Positions 41,599 through 50,320 of a stretch of DNA of 64,000 nt are shown here, piece after piece. Each line of letters begins with the position of its first letter. Position 1 is the stretch's first letter. A program made the position numbers and the translations under genes. Source of the DNA: Rhodoplanes sp. Z2-YC6860 (lineage in GTDB: Bacteria; Pseudomonadota; Alphaproteobacteria; Rhizobiales; Xanthobacteraceae). A model generated the notes under the pieces. The model was not told the DNA's origin. It did no database searches and saw only the letters and a program-made list of their open reading frames with translations. The stretch covers positions 1,054,001 through 1,118,000 of the forward strand of contig NZ_CP007440.1 in the NCBI RefSeq assembly GCF_001579845.1. Direction: 5' to 3'.

Positions 41599-43392
41599 CT
41601 AGCGCCCTGCGGCGTAACCTTGCATGCCGCGAGGATTGGCGGCGGCCTTCCGGCGCGGGCCGTCTTTCGAGGCAGCAGTGAGGCGGCCTTCCGACCATTC
41701 CGGCTCGACCTCGATGATGTGGCCGCGCCGGGACAGTTCGTCGCGGGTCTCCTTCGGCACGCGCTTCTCGACCTGCAGCACGCCGGGGCGCGCGGTGCGC
41801 GGCCAGAACGAGATCGGGAAGTGCTCGGAGTGCCAGGCCGGCGCGTCGATTGCCTCCTGGAGATTCATCTTGGCGTGGACGTGGCGCAGGAAAAACTGTG
41901 TGATCCACTGGTCCTGCTGGTCGCCGCCGGGCGAGCCCCAGGCGAGATACGCTTCGCCGTCGCGCAGCGCCATGGTCGGCGACAGCGTGGTGCGCGGCCG
42001 CTTGCCGGGCGCGAGCGAGGCCGGGTGGCCTTCCTCCAGCCAGAACATCTGGCCACGGGTGCCGAGGCAGAAGCCGAGCTCGGGAATCACCGGCGAGGAT
42101 TGCAGCCATCCGCCCGACGGCGTTGCCGTCACCATGTTGCCGGCCTTGTCGACGATGTCGAAATGCACGGTGTCGCCGATCACCTCGCCCATGCGGCCCA
42201 CGGTCGGTTCGCCCGCGCCCATGCCGGCGACGAGCTTGGCGCCGGTCTTGAGCTTGACCAGCGCGCCGAAGCCTTCGACCGAGCCCGGCCGCAATTCGAG
42301 CGAGGCCTTGTCGGTGACGAGCTTGCGCCGCTCGGCGTTGTAGGCGTCCGACAGCAGCGTCTCGAACGGCACCTCGACGAAGTTCGGATCGCCGTAGAAC
42401 TTTTCGCGGTCGGCATAAGCGAGCTTCGAGCATTCCACGACCAGATGGATGAAGTCGGGTCCGACCACGTCCATGCCGTCGAGGTTGAAGCCCTTGAGCA
42501 GAGCGAGCTGCTGCAGCGTCACCGGCCCCTGGCTCCACGACGCCTTGCACACCGTGTAGCGGCCGTAATCGTAGGTCAGCGGCGTGTCGAGCGTCGCCTG
42601 CCATTTTGCCATGTCGTCGCCGGTCAGCACGCCCTTGTGCGCGCGGCCGCTGGTGTCCATCACATCCTGGGTGCGGCAGAACCTATCGATCGCTTCGGCG
42701 ACGAAGCCTTGCGACCAGACTTTGCGGGCCTTCTCGATCTGCGCGACGCGGTCGCCGCCTGCGCTCTCGGCTTCCTTGAGAACGCGCGTGTAGGTCGCGG
42801 CCAGCGTCTTGTTGGTGAACAGCGTGCCGGCCTCCGGCACCTTGCCGTTCGGCAAATAGACCGTGGCCGATGTCGTCCAATGCTCGCGGAACAGCTTCTC
42901 GACCGTCTTGATGGTGGCCTCGGCGCGCTCGACCAGTGGGTGGCCGTTTTGCGCATAGGAAATGGCCGGCGTCAGCACTTCGGCAAGCTTCATGGTGCCG
43001 TAGTCGCGGAGCAGCATCATCCAGGAGTCGAACATGCCGGGGATGCAGGCCGCGAGCAGGCCGGTGCCCGGCACCATGTCGAGGCCTTCGCTCTTGTAAT
43101 GCGCAATCGTCGCGCCGGCCGGCGCCGGGCCCTGGCCGCAAATGATCTCGGGCTTCGCCTTCTTCACGTCACAGAGGATGATCGGCACGTCGCCGCCCGG
43201 GCCGTTCAGATGCGGCTCGACGATCTGCAGCGTAAAGGCGGTCGCGACCGCGGCATCGAAGGCGTTGCCGCCTCGCTCGAGGATGCCCATGCCCACGGCG
43301 GTGGCGATCCAGTGCGTCGAGGTCACGACGCCGAAGGTGCCATCGATCTCGGGCCGGGTGGTGAAGGGGTTGGGATTGACGTTGGCTGCCAT
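41599..43392 (-). CDS. gamma-glutamyltransferase family protein
   Basis: A 597-residue N-terminal-nucleophile hydrolase of the gamma-glutamyltranspeptidase family. Thr408 in GDTVHFDIVD is at the autocleavage site (the family usually has TTHxSVVD). The N-terminal GILERGGNAFDAAVATAFTLQIVEPHLNGPGGD and C-terminal substrate-loop region fit the family. No signal peptide is visible, unlike periplasmic GGT, so this may be a cytosolic acylase-like member. It is the first gene of the run leading into the ABC importer. The substrate is unknown. Confidence 0.9.
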   Translation of the reverse strand: MAANVNPNPFTTRPEIDGTFGVVTSTHWIATAVGMGILERGGNAFDAAVATAFTLQIVEPHLNGPGGDVPIILCDVKKAKPEIICGQGPAPAGATIAHYKSEGLDMVPGTGLLAACIPGMFDSWMMLLRDYGTMKLAEVLTPAISYAQNGHPLVERAEATIKTVEKLFREHWTTSATVYLPNGKVPEAGTLFTNKTLAATYTRVLKEAESAGGDRVAQIEKARKVWSQGFVAEAIDRFCRTQDVMDTSGRAHKGVLTGDDMAKWQATLDTPLTYDYGRYTVCKASWSQGPVTLQQLALLKGFNLDGMDVVGPDFIHLVVECSKLAYADREKFYGDPNFVEVPFETLLSDAYNAERRKLVTDKASLELRPGSVEGFGALVKLKTGAKLVAGMGAGEPTVGRMGEVIGDTVHFDIVDKAGNMVTATPSGGWLQSSPVIPELGFCLGTRGQMFWLEEGHPASLAPGKRPRTTLSPTMALRDGEAYLAWGSPGGDQQDQWITQFFLRHVHAKMNLQEAIDAPAWHSEHFPISFWPRTARPGVLQVEKRVPKETRDELSRRGHIIEVEPEWSEGRLTAASKDGPRRKAAANPRGMQGYAAGR

Positions 43393-43570
43393 GATCCGCC
43401 TGGAGTGGGTTCCGATGTGTTGCCGCACCATAGCACGGGGCGTTGCCCGTGTAGTCCCGACCGCCGCGCAGGCGGGTCATAGCCGGGGAGCATTGTTTCA
43501 GGTCTGCCGGCCGCCCTATGCTCTCGCCAACACCGATGTAAGCGGCGACGGCCGCGCCTGGGAGGTCACA

Positions 43571-44215
43571 ATGGACATCGTGCTCTATTACGGTCCGGTC
43601 ACGTGCGCGCTAGCGCCCTACATCACGCTGACCGAGGCGGGTGCCAAATTCGAAGTGCGGCCGCTGAACTTCCGCAAGGATCAGCACCGCTCGCCCGACT
43701 TCATGAAGATCAATCCCAAGCACAAGGTTCCGGTTCTGTTGATCGACGGTCAGGTGTTGACCGAGAGCGTCGCGATCCAGATGTGGATCGCACGGAACTT
43801 TCCGCAGGCGAAGCTTCTGCCTGCCGATTCCTGGCAGGAGTTGAAGGCGATTTCGATCCTGTCGTGGTGCTCGTCAGGCATCCATCCGTTCCTGGCGCGC
43901 ATCAATGCGCCGCCACGGGTCTGCGACCTGCCGGATGCCGGCCCGAGCGTGCGCAGGCTTGCGTCGGAGGTGCTGTTCGAGAATTTCCAGATCGCCGACG
44001 AACTGCTCGCCGGCCGTGAATTCTTCTTCGATCATTTCACGGCGGCCGATGCGCATTTCTTCTGGTGCTTCCGCCGCGCCACGCAGTTCGAGCTTGATCT
44101 CGGCAAATTCAAAAATTGCCTGGCGCACTTCGAGCGTATCGGCAGCCGGCCGAGCGCGCAGAAGGTTCTGGCCTACGAAAAATCGATTCAGGCCGAGTTC
44201 GCCAAGGCGGCCTAG
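43571..44215 (+). CDS. glutathione S-transferase family protein
   Basis: A 214-residue GST. The thioredoxin-fold N-terminal half reads LYYGPVTCALAPYITLTEAGAKFE and NPKHKVPVLLIDGQVLTESVAI, with the cis-Pro VPVL and the ES pair for glutathione binding. The helical C-terminal half follows. GGAGGTCACA precedes the ATG at 43571, and a longer frame from 43142 is rejected on that basis. It is divergent from the gamma-glutamyltransferase gene, a pairing that hints at glutathione-conjugate metabolism, though this is only suggestive. Confidence 0.92.
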   Translation: MDIVLYYGPVTCALAPYITLTEAGAKFEVRPLNFRKDQHRSPDFMKINPKHKVPVLLIDGQVLTESVAIQMWIARNFPQAKLLPADSWQELKAISILSWCSSGIHPFLARINAPPRVCDLPDAGPSVRRLASEVLFENFQIADELLAGREFFFDHFTAADAHFFWCFRRATQFELDLGKFKNCLAHFERIGSRPSAQKVLAYEKSIQAEFAKAA

Positions 44216-44369
44216 AGCATTTTCCGGCAAAGTGTGAAGCGGTTCGCCGCAGAAAATGCGACCAAACCAAAGAAGCTAGAGCGTGTCCGTTTCCGAAGGA
44301 ACGGAAACGGCTCTAGCCCCGGCGACGGTATGGTTAGTCGTTCGCGTCAGACGCGCGCTGCTTTCGCCT

Positions 44370-45947
44370 TTACCGCCCCGTCCTGGCCAGCGAATTCACC
44401 CAGCCGACCATGCGCGACTTGGCGTTGTCGATGTCCTTCTTGGAGAAGAAGTCCTCGGGCTTCACCTTCTCGATCGGATAGACCGGCCGCAGGAAGTCCT
44501 CCTCGTAGCCGAACGGCACCGTGGCATCGATGCCAAGCCCGCCCTCGAAGCGGGTGTTCGACGCGGTCCACTGCTGGCCGGCCGCAGTCATGCGCTCGGC
44601 CGGCATGAAGGTCTGGCCGCGGCCGCCCGGGATCGGGTTGAGCAGGTCGGTCTGCGGATTGACGCGCGTGGTCAGGCACCACATCACGTCGTCCATCGAA
44701 TACGGATCGACGTCCTCCGACACCGCGATCGCGAGCCGCAGGCCTTGCGAGCACGACAGCACCGCGCCGAGGAAGTTGCGCTGCCAGCCCTCGTCGATCT
44801 GGTTGCGCTTCTTGACCTGCAGGATGCAGCCGCCCCAGTCGGTCATCGAATAGGGGATCACCACGTCCTGGATGATGCCGGGCTGCAGCCGGTTGCAAAG
44901 CTCGAAGATCGTGGCTTCGCGAATGGTGGTGTCGATGTTGTGCTCGTCGAGCATGTGAACGCCGAGCGCGAACACGATCGGCTTGCTCGCGGGCTTGCGC
45001 ATCGTCACCGCGGTGACGTGGAAGGTCGGCGCCTTGTAGGCCTTGCCCATGTAGCCGGCCCATTCCGGATGGAAGTGGTGGCGGCCCTGGATGCCGGAGT
45101 CTTCCGACTCCTTGGTCTCGAAGCGGCGGTCGCGCGGATTGACATAACCCTCCAGCACGATCTCGGCATCGGCCAGCGCGTAGGCATCCACCGTGCGCGC
45201 TTTCACAATGCGGACCGGCGAGCCTTGCACCGCTCCGGCGATGCCGACCTCGTCGCAGCCCTGCGGCATGATGGCGTAGCCGAAGGCCGCGCCGGCGAGC
45301 AGGGTGCAGGCCGGCGGCACACCGAAGCACATGGTGATCGGCACCGGCTGGTCGTCCTTGTAGTGCTTGTTGACCACCTGCCACATGTGCGAGCCGGGCG
45401 AGATCTGGAACGTTCCGACATTGCCCCAGCGGAAGTTCATGCGGTTGTAGCCGAGGTCCGAGCCGCCCTCGAAATAGTCGCCGGTGACGCAGCGGATGCC
45501 GGAGCCGACGGTCGCTTCGGGCTCGTAGGTCGTGTGCCGGATCGGCACCATGAATTCGTTGACGTCCTTGGGGTCCTTGATCACGACCTCCTGGCAGGGC
45601 GCCACGCTCTGCAGGATCTCCTGCGGCTTGATCGGATGCGTGATCGCGTGCGCGAGCTTGCGGGTGCGGTCGGCGTCGTCCTTCCAGCCGAACATCTTGT
45701 TGATGACGTTCATGTCGCCGAACAGGTTGGTGACCAGCCGATGGTTCGGCTTGCCCTTCACCTTGTTGAACAGCATCGGGCAGGCGCCATCGAGATGCTT
45801 CTGCAGGCCGGTGACCTCGAGATGCGGGTTGACCGGCTTATCGGTCTCGATCAGGTCGCCTTCGGCCTTGAGCCATTCCAGCGTGTCGCGGAGCGTGGTG
45901 GGCCGCGTCACGACCTTCAACTCCTTCTTGCGGACGGCTTTTTGCAT
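44370..45947 (-). CDS. UbiD family decarboxylase, copy 2
   Basis: A 525-residue UbiD-type (de)carboxylase. The start MQKAVRKKELKVV at 45947 follows GAGGAGCGC upstream. Family features include LRDTLEWLKAEGDL, MLFNKVKGKPNHRLVTNLFGD, a central RMNFRWGNVGTFQ block and RIVKARTVDAYALADAEIVLEG near the active site. It differs from copy 1 in length and sequence. No second UbiX is nearby, so it would rely on the UbiX at 26156 or one elsewhere. An amidohydrolase gene of the type found with hydroxybenzoate decarboxylation follows the opposite edge. Confidence 0.93.
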   Translation of the reverse strand: MQKAVRKKELKVVTRPTTLRDTLEWLKAEGDLIETDKPVNPHLEVTGLQKHLDGACPMLFNKVKGKPNHRLVTNLFGDMNVINKMFGWKDDADRTRKLAHAITHPIKPQEILQSVAPCQEVVIKDPKDVNEFMVPIRHTTYEPEATVGSGIRCVTGDYFEGGSDLGYNRMNFRWGNVGTFQISPGSHMWQVVNKHYKDDQPVPITMCFGVPPACTLLAGAAFGYAIMPQGCDEVGIAGAVQGSPVRIVKARTVDAYALADAEIVLEGYVNPRDRRFETKESEDSGIQGRHHFHPEWAGYMGKAYKAPTFHVTAVTMRKPASKPIVFALGVHMLDEHNIDTTIREATIFELCNRLQPGIIQDVVIPYSMTDWGGCILQVKKRNQIDEGWQRNFLGAVLSCSQGLRLAIAVSEDVDPYSMDDVMWCLTTRVNPQTDLLNPIPGGRGQTFMPAERMTAAGQQWTASNTRFEGGLGIDATVPFGYEEDFLRPVYPIEKVKPEDFFSKKDIDNAKSRMVGWVNSLARTGR

Positions 45948-46101
45948 GGTCGTAGCGCTCCTCGAAGCCCGGTTCCGCAGGGCCAAAACCGGTGTCATTG
46001 GCTGAATTTGGCGCACTATTGGTAACGCGCCTGCGCCTGTCAACGCAGCCGGAACGCGCAGCCCCCGCTGCGGTATGCATGGCGCGAAGCGCGGTTGCCG
46101 G

Positions 46102-47025
46102 CTAGCGAATACGCTCGTCAGGAGCGAAGCCATACAGCTCCGCCGGATTATCGACCAGCACGCGGGAGCGCGTCCGCGCATCTGGAATCCAGCGTTCGAC
46201 CAGATCGGCCAGCTCGCCGTCGTTGGCCATGCGCTTCTTCTTCATCACGTGAGGCCAGTCGGTGCCCCAGATCAGACGCTCAGGTGCGGCCTTCACCAAC
46301 GCATGGGCCGCGGCATCGACATCCTCGTAGGGAACATCGGCGCTATCGGAAATCCGGTATGGCCCGGTGAGCTTGATCCAGCAGCGGCCCTTCGCGATCA
46401 GGCGCAGCATCTCGGCGAAGGCTGCGTGCTGGGTCCAATGCTGCGCGCCGGATTTCGGATAGCCGAGATGGCCGAGCACGATGGGCACCGGGATGTCCGC
46501 GACGGCATTCGCGATGTCCTTCGCTTCGTCGACGTTGACGAGCAACTCGATATGCCAGCCGAACGGCGCGATGCGCCTGGCGATGTCGCGCAACATCGCG
46601 GCCGGCACGACGTTCTTGTCCTCGCGGCGGTCGACGACGTTGAAACGCAGCCCACGCACGCCGGCGGCATGCAGCGCTTCGATTTCGTTCTCGGACAGGG
46701 ACGGCTCGGCAACCGCAACGGCGCGGACACCCGGGCCGAAGCGCCGCATCGCGTCCAGCATCGCCGTGTTGTCGGCGCCATAGACGCTCGGCTGCACCAG
46801 CACGGCGCGCCCGACACCCAGCGCACTCAGCAGCCGGCGATAGTCGTCGTAAGTCGAGTCCGGCGGCGTGTAGATGCGCTCCTTCACATAAGGAAAGCGT
46901 GTCGCTGGGCCGACGATGTGGGCATGCGTGTCGCAGGAGAGGACGGGGAACGCCGTACGTGGCCCGCGCGGATTGCGGTCCGGTGCCGCGCACAGCGGCG
47001 CAAAATCGGGAGCGGCCTCCGCCAT
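46102..47025 (-). CDS. amidohydrolase family protein (2-pyrone-4,6-dicarboxylate lactonase-like)
   Basis: A 307-residue TIM-barrel amidohydrolase. The metal-site opening is CDTHAHIVGP at about residues 29-38, with LRFNVVDRRED and HIELLVNVDEAKD in the middle and RLIWGTDWPHV carrying the late Asp. This pattern resembles PDC-hydrolase/ligI-type enzymes of aromatic ring-cleavage pathways. The ATG at 47025 overlaps the stop of the upstream Bug gene by one base (TGATG). It fits an aromatic-acid role with the neighbouring UbiD. Confidence 0.9.
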   Translation of the reverse strand: MAEAAPDFAPLCAAPDRNPRGPRTAFPVLSCDTHAHIVGPATRFPYVKERIYTPPDSTYDDYRRLLSALGVGRAVLVQPSVYGADNTAMLDAMRRFGPGVRAVAVAEPSLSENEIEALHAAGVRGLRFNVVDRREDKNVVPAAMLRDIARRIAPFGWHIELLVNVDEAKDIANAVADIPVPIVLGHLGYPKSGAQHWTQHAAFAEMLRLIAKGRCWIKLTGPYRISDSADVPYEDVDAAAHALVKAAPERLIWGTDWPHVMKKKRMANDGELADLVERWIPDARTRSRVLVDNPAELYGFAPDERIR

Positions 47026-48014
47026 CAATCGATCTGCGCGCCCGAGGCCTTCACCACCGCGGTCCACTTCGGGATCTCGGATGTGATGTAGTCCTCGAAT
47101 TCCTTGGGCGAACTGCCGACCACGTCGACGCCGAGATCGAGCAGCGCCTTCTGAGTCGCCGGGTCCTTCAGCGCTTCGGTGGTGGCGATGTTCAACGTCT
47201 CGATGATCTCTTTTGGAGTGCCGGCCGGAGCCACAAGTCCGTGCCAGGTGGTGGCATCGAAGCCCTTGAGTCCAAGCTCGTCGACGGTCGGCAGATCGGG
47301 CAACAACGCGGTGCGTTTCAGCGTGGTGACGGCGAGCGCGCGCACCTTCTCGTTCTTGATCAGGCCGATCACCGAAGCGGAGGTTGCAAACATCATCTGC
47401 ACATGACCGGCAATGACGTCCTGCAGAGCCGGCGCCGCGCCTTTGTAGGCGACGTGCACGATGTTGATCTTGGCTTCGGTCTTGAACAGCTCGCCGGCGA
47501 GGTGCGCGGCGGCGCCATGGCCCGACGAGGCAAAGTTCAGCGAGCCTGGGCTCGCCTTGGCGAGCGCGATCAGCTCGGCCATGGAGTTGGCCGGCACGCC
47601 CGGATTGACCACCAGGATGTTCGGCTGCGTGCCCACGAGGCTGATCGGCGCGAAATCCTTCTGGGCGTCGTAGCTGAGCTTTTTGTAGAGCGCCGCGTTG
47701 GTGGCAAGAATGCTGTTGTTGCCCATCAGCAATGTGTAGCCGTCGGGATCGGCATTCTTGACCTGCTCGGCTGCGATGTTGCCGCCGGCGCCGGGGCGGT
47801 TTTCGACGATGAAGGGCTGATGCAGGATTTCCTGAAGCCGCTTGGCGATGAGGCGCGACAGAACGTCACTCGGACCGCCGGGCGTAAACGCGACCACGAT
47901 GGTGACAGGGCGGCTCGGGTAATCGGCCGCAGGCGCAGCACTCGACAGGACAATGGCGGACGCAACAACGGCGACAACCGCCGTCAGGTTCTTGAGTACA
48001 AATCTTCGCAGCAC
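47025..48014 (-). CDS. Bug/TctC family tripartite tricarboxylate transporter substrate-binding protein
   Basis: A 329-residue periplasmic binding protein. GTG 48014 is used because GGAGGA precedes it by five bases. A Sec signal runs to about residue 30 (VASAIVLSSAAPAA), then YPSRPVTIVVAFTPGGPSDVL and RPGAGGNIAAEQV as in Bug proteins. No membrane subunits are adjacent. It is translated just ahead of the amidohydrolase, so uptake of that enzyme's substrate or precursor is plausible. Confidence 0.94.
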   Translation of the reverse strand: MLRRFVLKNLTAVVAVVASAIVLSSAAPAADYPSRPVTIVVAFTPGGPSDVLSRLIAKRLQEILHQPFIVENRPGAGGNIAAEQVKNADPDGYTLLMGNNSILATNAALYKKLSYDAQKDFAPISLVGTQPNILVVNPGVPANSMAELIALAKASPGSLNFASSGHGAAAHLAGELFKTEAKINIVHVAYKGAAPALQDVIAGHVQMMFATSASVIGLIKNEKVRALAVTTLKRTALLPDLPTVDELGLKGFDATTWHGLVAPAGTPKEIIETLNIATTEALKDPATQKALLDLGVDVVGSSPKEFEDYITSEIPKWTAVVKASGAQID

Positions 48015-48074
48015 CGGTTCCTCCAGTACGCGCCCCAAGCGACGCGGCCCCTTTTTGGACTGTCTTACACGAAA

Positions 48075-48863
48075 CTACAGCCGCGCCGAAACGCCACCAT
48101 CAACCGCCCAGGCGCTGCCGTTCACGAAGCTTGCCCGTTCCGAAGACAGAAACGCGACCACCGCGGCGATTTCCTCTGCAGTGCCCATCCGGCCCAGCGG
48201 GATCTTGGCGACACGGGGTTTCAGCACCTCGGCTTCGGACTGGCCGGTCTTGGCCATGGCGTCGCGGATGTTCTGGTCGTGGCGTTCGGTCCGCACCGCG
48301 GTGGGCACCACGGCATTGACCAGGATGCCGTCCTTGCCGAGTTCGTTGGCGAGCGCGACGGTCAAATTCTGCACGGCCGCATTGTTGATTCCGGTCGTGA
48401 TGGCACCGAGCTGCGGCGTCCAGGCCGCGCCGCCGGAGATGTTGACGATACGGCCCCATCGGCGCTCGCGCATGGCGGGCACCGCGAGCCGGATGCAGCG
48501 CACCGTGCCGCGCAGCTTGTTGTCGAAGGCGCGGTCCCAGTGCTCCTCGGTCATGGCGAAAAAGCTGCCCTGGGAGATGTTGGTGGCGTTGTTGATCAGG
48601 ATGTCGAGGCGGCCGAACTCCGCGAGCGTTTTTTTGAAAAGATTCTCAACTGCGTTCACGTCGTTGAGATCGGTGGGGACGCCAGTGACGCGGCCGTTCG
48701 ATTGGCTCTTGAGTTTCGCGATGGCGTCTGCATTGCGCGTGGGGTCGAGGCTCGCCACGACGACATGCGCGCCTTCTTTCAACAGTTCGGAGGAGATCGC
48801 GTAGCCGATACCGCGATTGCCGCCGGTGACGATCGCGACGCGGTCTTTCAGGCCGAGGTCCAT
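48075..48863 (-). CDS. SDR family protein with degenerate catalytic site
   Basis: A 262-residue short-chain dehydrogenase fold with cofactor loop TGGNRGIG (13-20), NNAT at 91-94 and the NISGG serine near 143. The expected YxxxK motif is replaced: the aligned segment reads TTGINNAAV, giving Thr157 for Tyr and Asn161 for Lys. The rest, including the C-terminal FVNGSAWAVDGGV, is intact. A longer frame upstream encodes residues from repeat family C and is rejected. It may bind NAD(P) without classical reductase activity. Confidence 0.88.
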   Translation of the reverse strand: MDLGLKDRVAIVTGGNRGIGYAISSELLKEGAHVVVASLDPTRNADAIAKLKSQSNGRVTGVPTDLNDVNAVENLFKKTLAEFGRLDILINNATNISQGSFFAMTEEHWDRAFDNKLRGTVRCIRLAVPAMRERRWGRIVNISGGAAWTPQLGAITTGINNAAVQNLTVALANELGKDGILVNAVVPTAVRTERHDQNIRDAMAKTGQSEAEVLKPRVAKIPLGRMGTAEEIAAVVAFLSSERASFVNGSAWAVDGGVSARL

Positions 48864-48894
48864 TTGTGTTTCCGTTATTTGGCCGCTTGCTCGA

Positions 48895-49030
48895 TCACCC
48901 TCCCCTGGAGGGGGAGGGTCGGCGAGCGAAGCTCGCCGGGGTGGGGTGAGTTTTGTTGCGCGAAGGTTCACCCCACCCCGCTCGCCTTCGCTTCGCTACG
49001 GCAAGCGACCCTCCCCCTCCAGGGGAGGGT
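48895..49030. repeat. palindromic repeat family C, second copy
   Basis: About 135 bp, the same type as 25979-26113, with outer arms built on CACCCTCCCCTGGAGGGGGA and its complement and inner arms on GGTGGGGTGA and TCACCCCACC. It lies between the SDR start (48863) and the stop of the LVIVD-repeat gene (49062), so it would be in the leader of one and trailer of the other. Confidence 0.88.
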
Positions 49031-49061
49031 TCGCAAGCTGTAAACGGCCGAGTGAAAAGTA

Positions 49062-50246
49062 TCAGCCGGTGTACTCGAGAATATGCATTCCGGCGCCGGC
49101 ACGGTCGATCAGATACAACCGCCCGTGCTCGTCCGTGCCGATGTCGTTCGACTGCACCGCGGGCCGGTCGCCTTCCAGCGCCGGCACGAAACAACCGACC
49201 TCTTTCGGGTGGAACGGATCGCTGACATTCACCGCGCGAAGGCCCGCGTTGAAGTAGGTCAGGAACACGATGTCCTTCCACGGCCCGTCCGCCGGCATGT
49301 GCTCCAGCACGTTGTGCGCACCATAGCGGCCCGGCCGGTCGTAATACTTCTCGCGCTCCGGCATGAAGGTCGCGATCGGCACGAGCTTGTCTTCCTTGCG
49401 TGCGTCGATCACCCACATGAATTGCGCGTCCCAGTATTTCTGCTTCGCGCGCGCCTCGTCGGTGCAGATGAGATACGGCCGGTCGCCGAGCGGCCAGCAG
49501 GTGTGGTTCGAGCCGGGGAAGGGCGGCGCCCACGACAGATGTCCGACGAGCTTCATGTTGGCGAGGTCGGAGCAATCGATCACCGAGATGCCGCCGCCCC
49601 ACCACGCGCAATACATGCGGTTGCCGCGGATGGTCGGCGGGCCGTGCAAGGTGACGGCCTCCTCATGCGGCGCCGCTGCACCGAAGTCGCCTTCGCCGTC
49701 GACAGCCTTCATCCACGGCAGGCCCCACTGGCTGACCACCTCGGGCTTCAGCGGATCGGAGATGTCGAGCGTCCAGATCACGCGGCCGTTCCAGCCCGGA
49801 GCGTTGTTCGGCAGCATCGCGAGCTTGCGCTTGTTGTCGACGCCGAAGCGGTGCGGGCCGGTGCCCGGCAGATCGTAGAAGCCGACCTGCTTCGGCTCGC
49901 CGCCTTTGCTGATGTCGAAGATGAACAGACCGGTGCGGGCGTTGCGTCCCGCTTCGCCGCCTAGCCGCTCGGAGTTCACATAAAGGAAATCGCCGTCGAC
50001 CACGCGGAGCTTGTGAGAATGCACGCCGGGCGGCGATTTCACCTCGGCGACCTTGCGCGGCTTGCGCGGATCGCGCACGTCGTGGACCGTGAAGCCCTCG
50101 GGACCGTTGTAGCTCGCGCTGCCCACCGCGCCCACATAGGCGAAGCCCTTGTGGATCTCGACGATCGAGCCGCCGCCCCAGGCGGCCGACGCATCATGCC
50201 CGAGCAGCTTAAAATTCTTGGATTCTTCTGGAATCTTCACTGACAT
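49062..50246 (-). CDS. LVIVD-repeat (beta-propeller-like) protein
   Basis: A 394-residue protein of repeated beta-strands with LVIVD-type units such as GFTVHDVRDPRKPRKVAEV, GLFIFDISKGGEPKQVGFY, WTLDISDPLKPEVVS and GLRAVNVSDPFHPKEVGCF, about 50-60 residues apart. It is probably a seven-blade propeller. No signal peptide is seen, although many relatives are exported. ATG 50246 with GGGAG upstream is preferred to GTG 50255. It lies between a ThDP enzyme and an SDR. The role is unknown; binding or scaffolding is possible. Confidence 0.85.
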   Translation of the reverse strand: MSVKIPEESKNFKLLGHDASAAWGGGSIVEIHKGFAYVGAVGSASYNGPEGFTVHDVRDPRKPRKVAEVKSPPGVHSHKLRVVDGDFLYVNSERLGGEAGRNARTGLFIFDISKGGEPKQVGFYDLPGTGPHRFGVDNKRKLAMLPNNAPGWNGRVIWTLDISDPLKPEVVSQWGLPWMKAVDGEGDFGAAAPHEEAVTLHGPPTIRGNRMYCAWWGGGISVIDCSDLANMKLVGHLSWAPPFPGSNHTCWPLGDRPYLICTDEARAKQKYWDAQFMWVIDARKEDKLVPIATFMPEREKYYDRPGRYGAHNVLEHMPADGPWKDIVFLTYFNAGLRAVNVSDPFHPKEVGCFVPALEGDRPAVQSNDIGTDEHGRLYLIDRAGAGMHILEYTG

Positions 50247-50320
50247 CCCTATCACTCCCTAGACCCATTCTTCGCCGTGCACTTTATGCCGAACGAGCGG
50301 CGTAAACACCGGCAAAGTTG

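Noticed and set aside
46899-49043. A 714-residue plus-strand frame
   Set aside because: It runs antisense through amidohydrolase, Bug and SDR genes and contains no recognisable domain.
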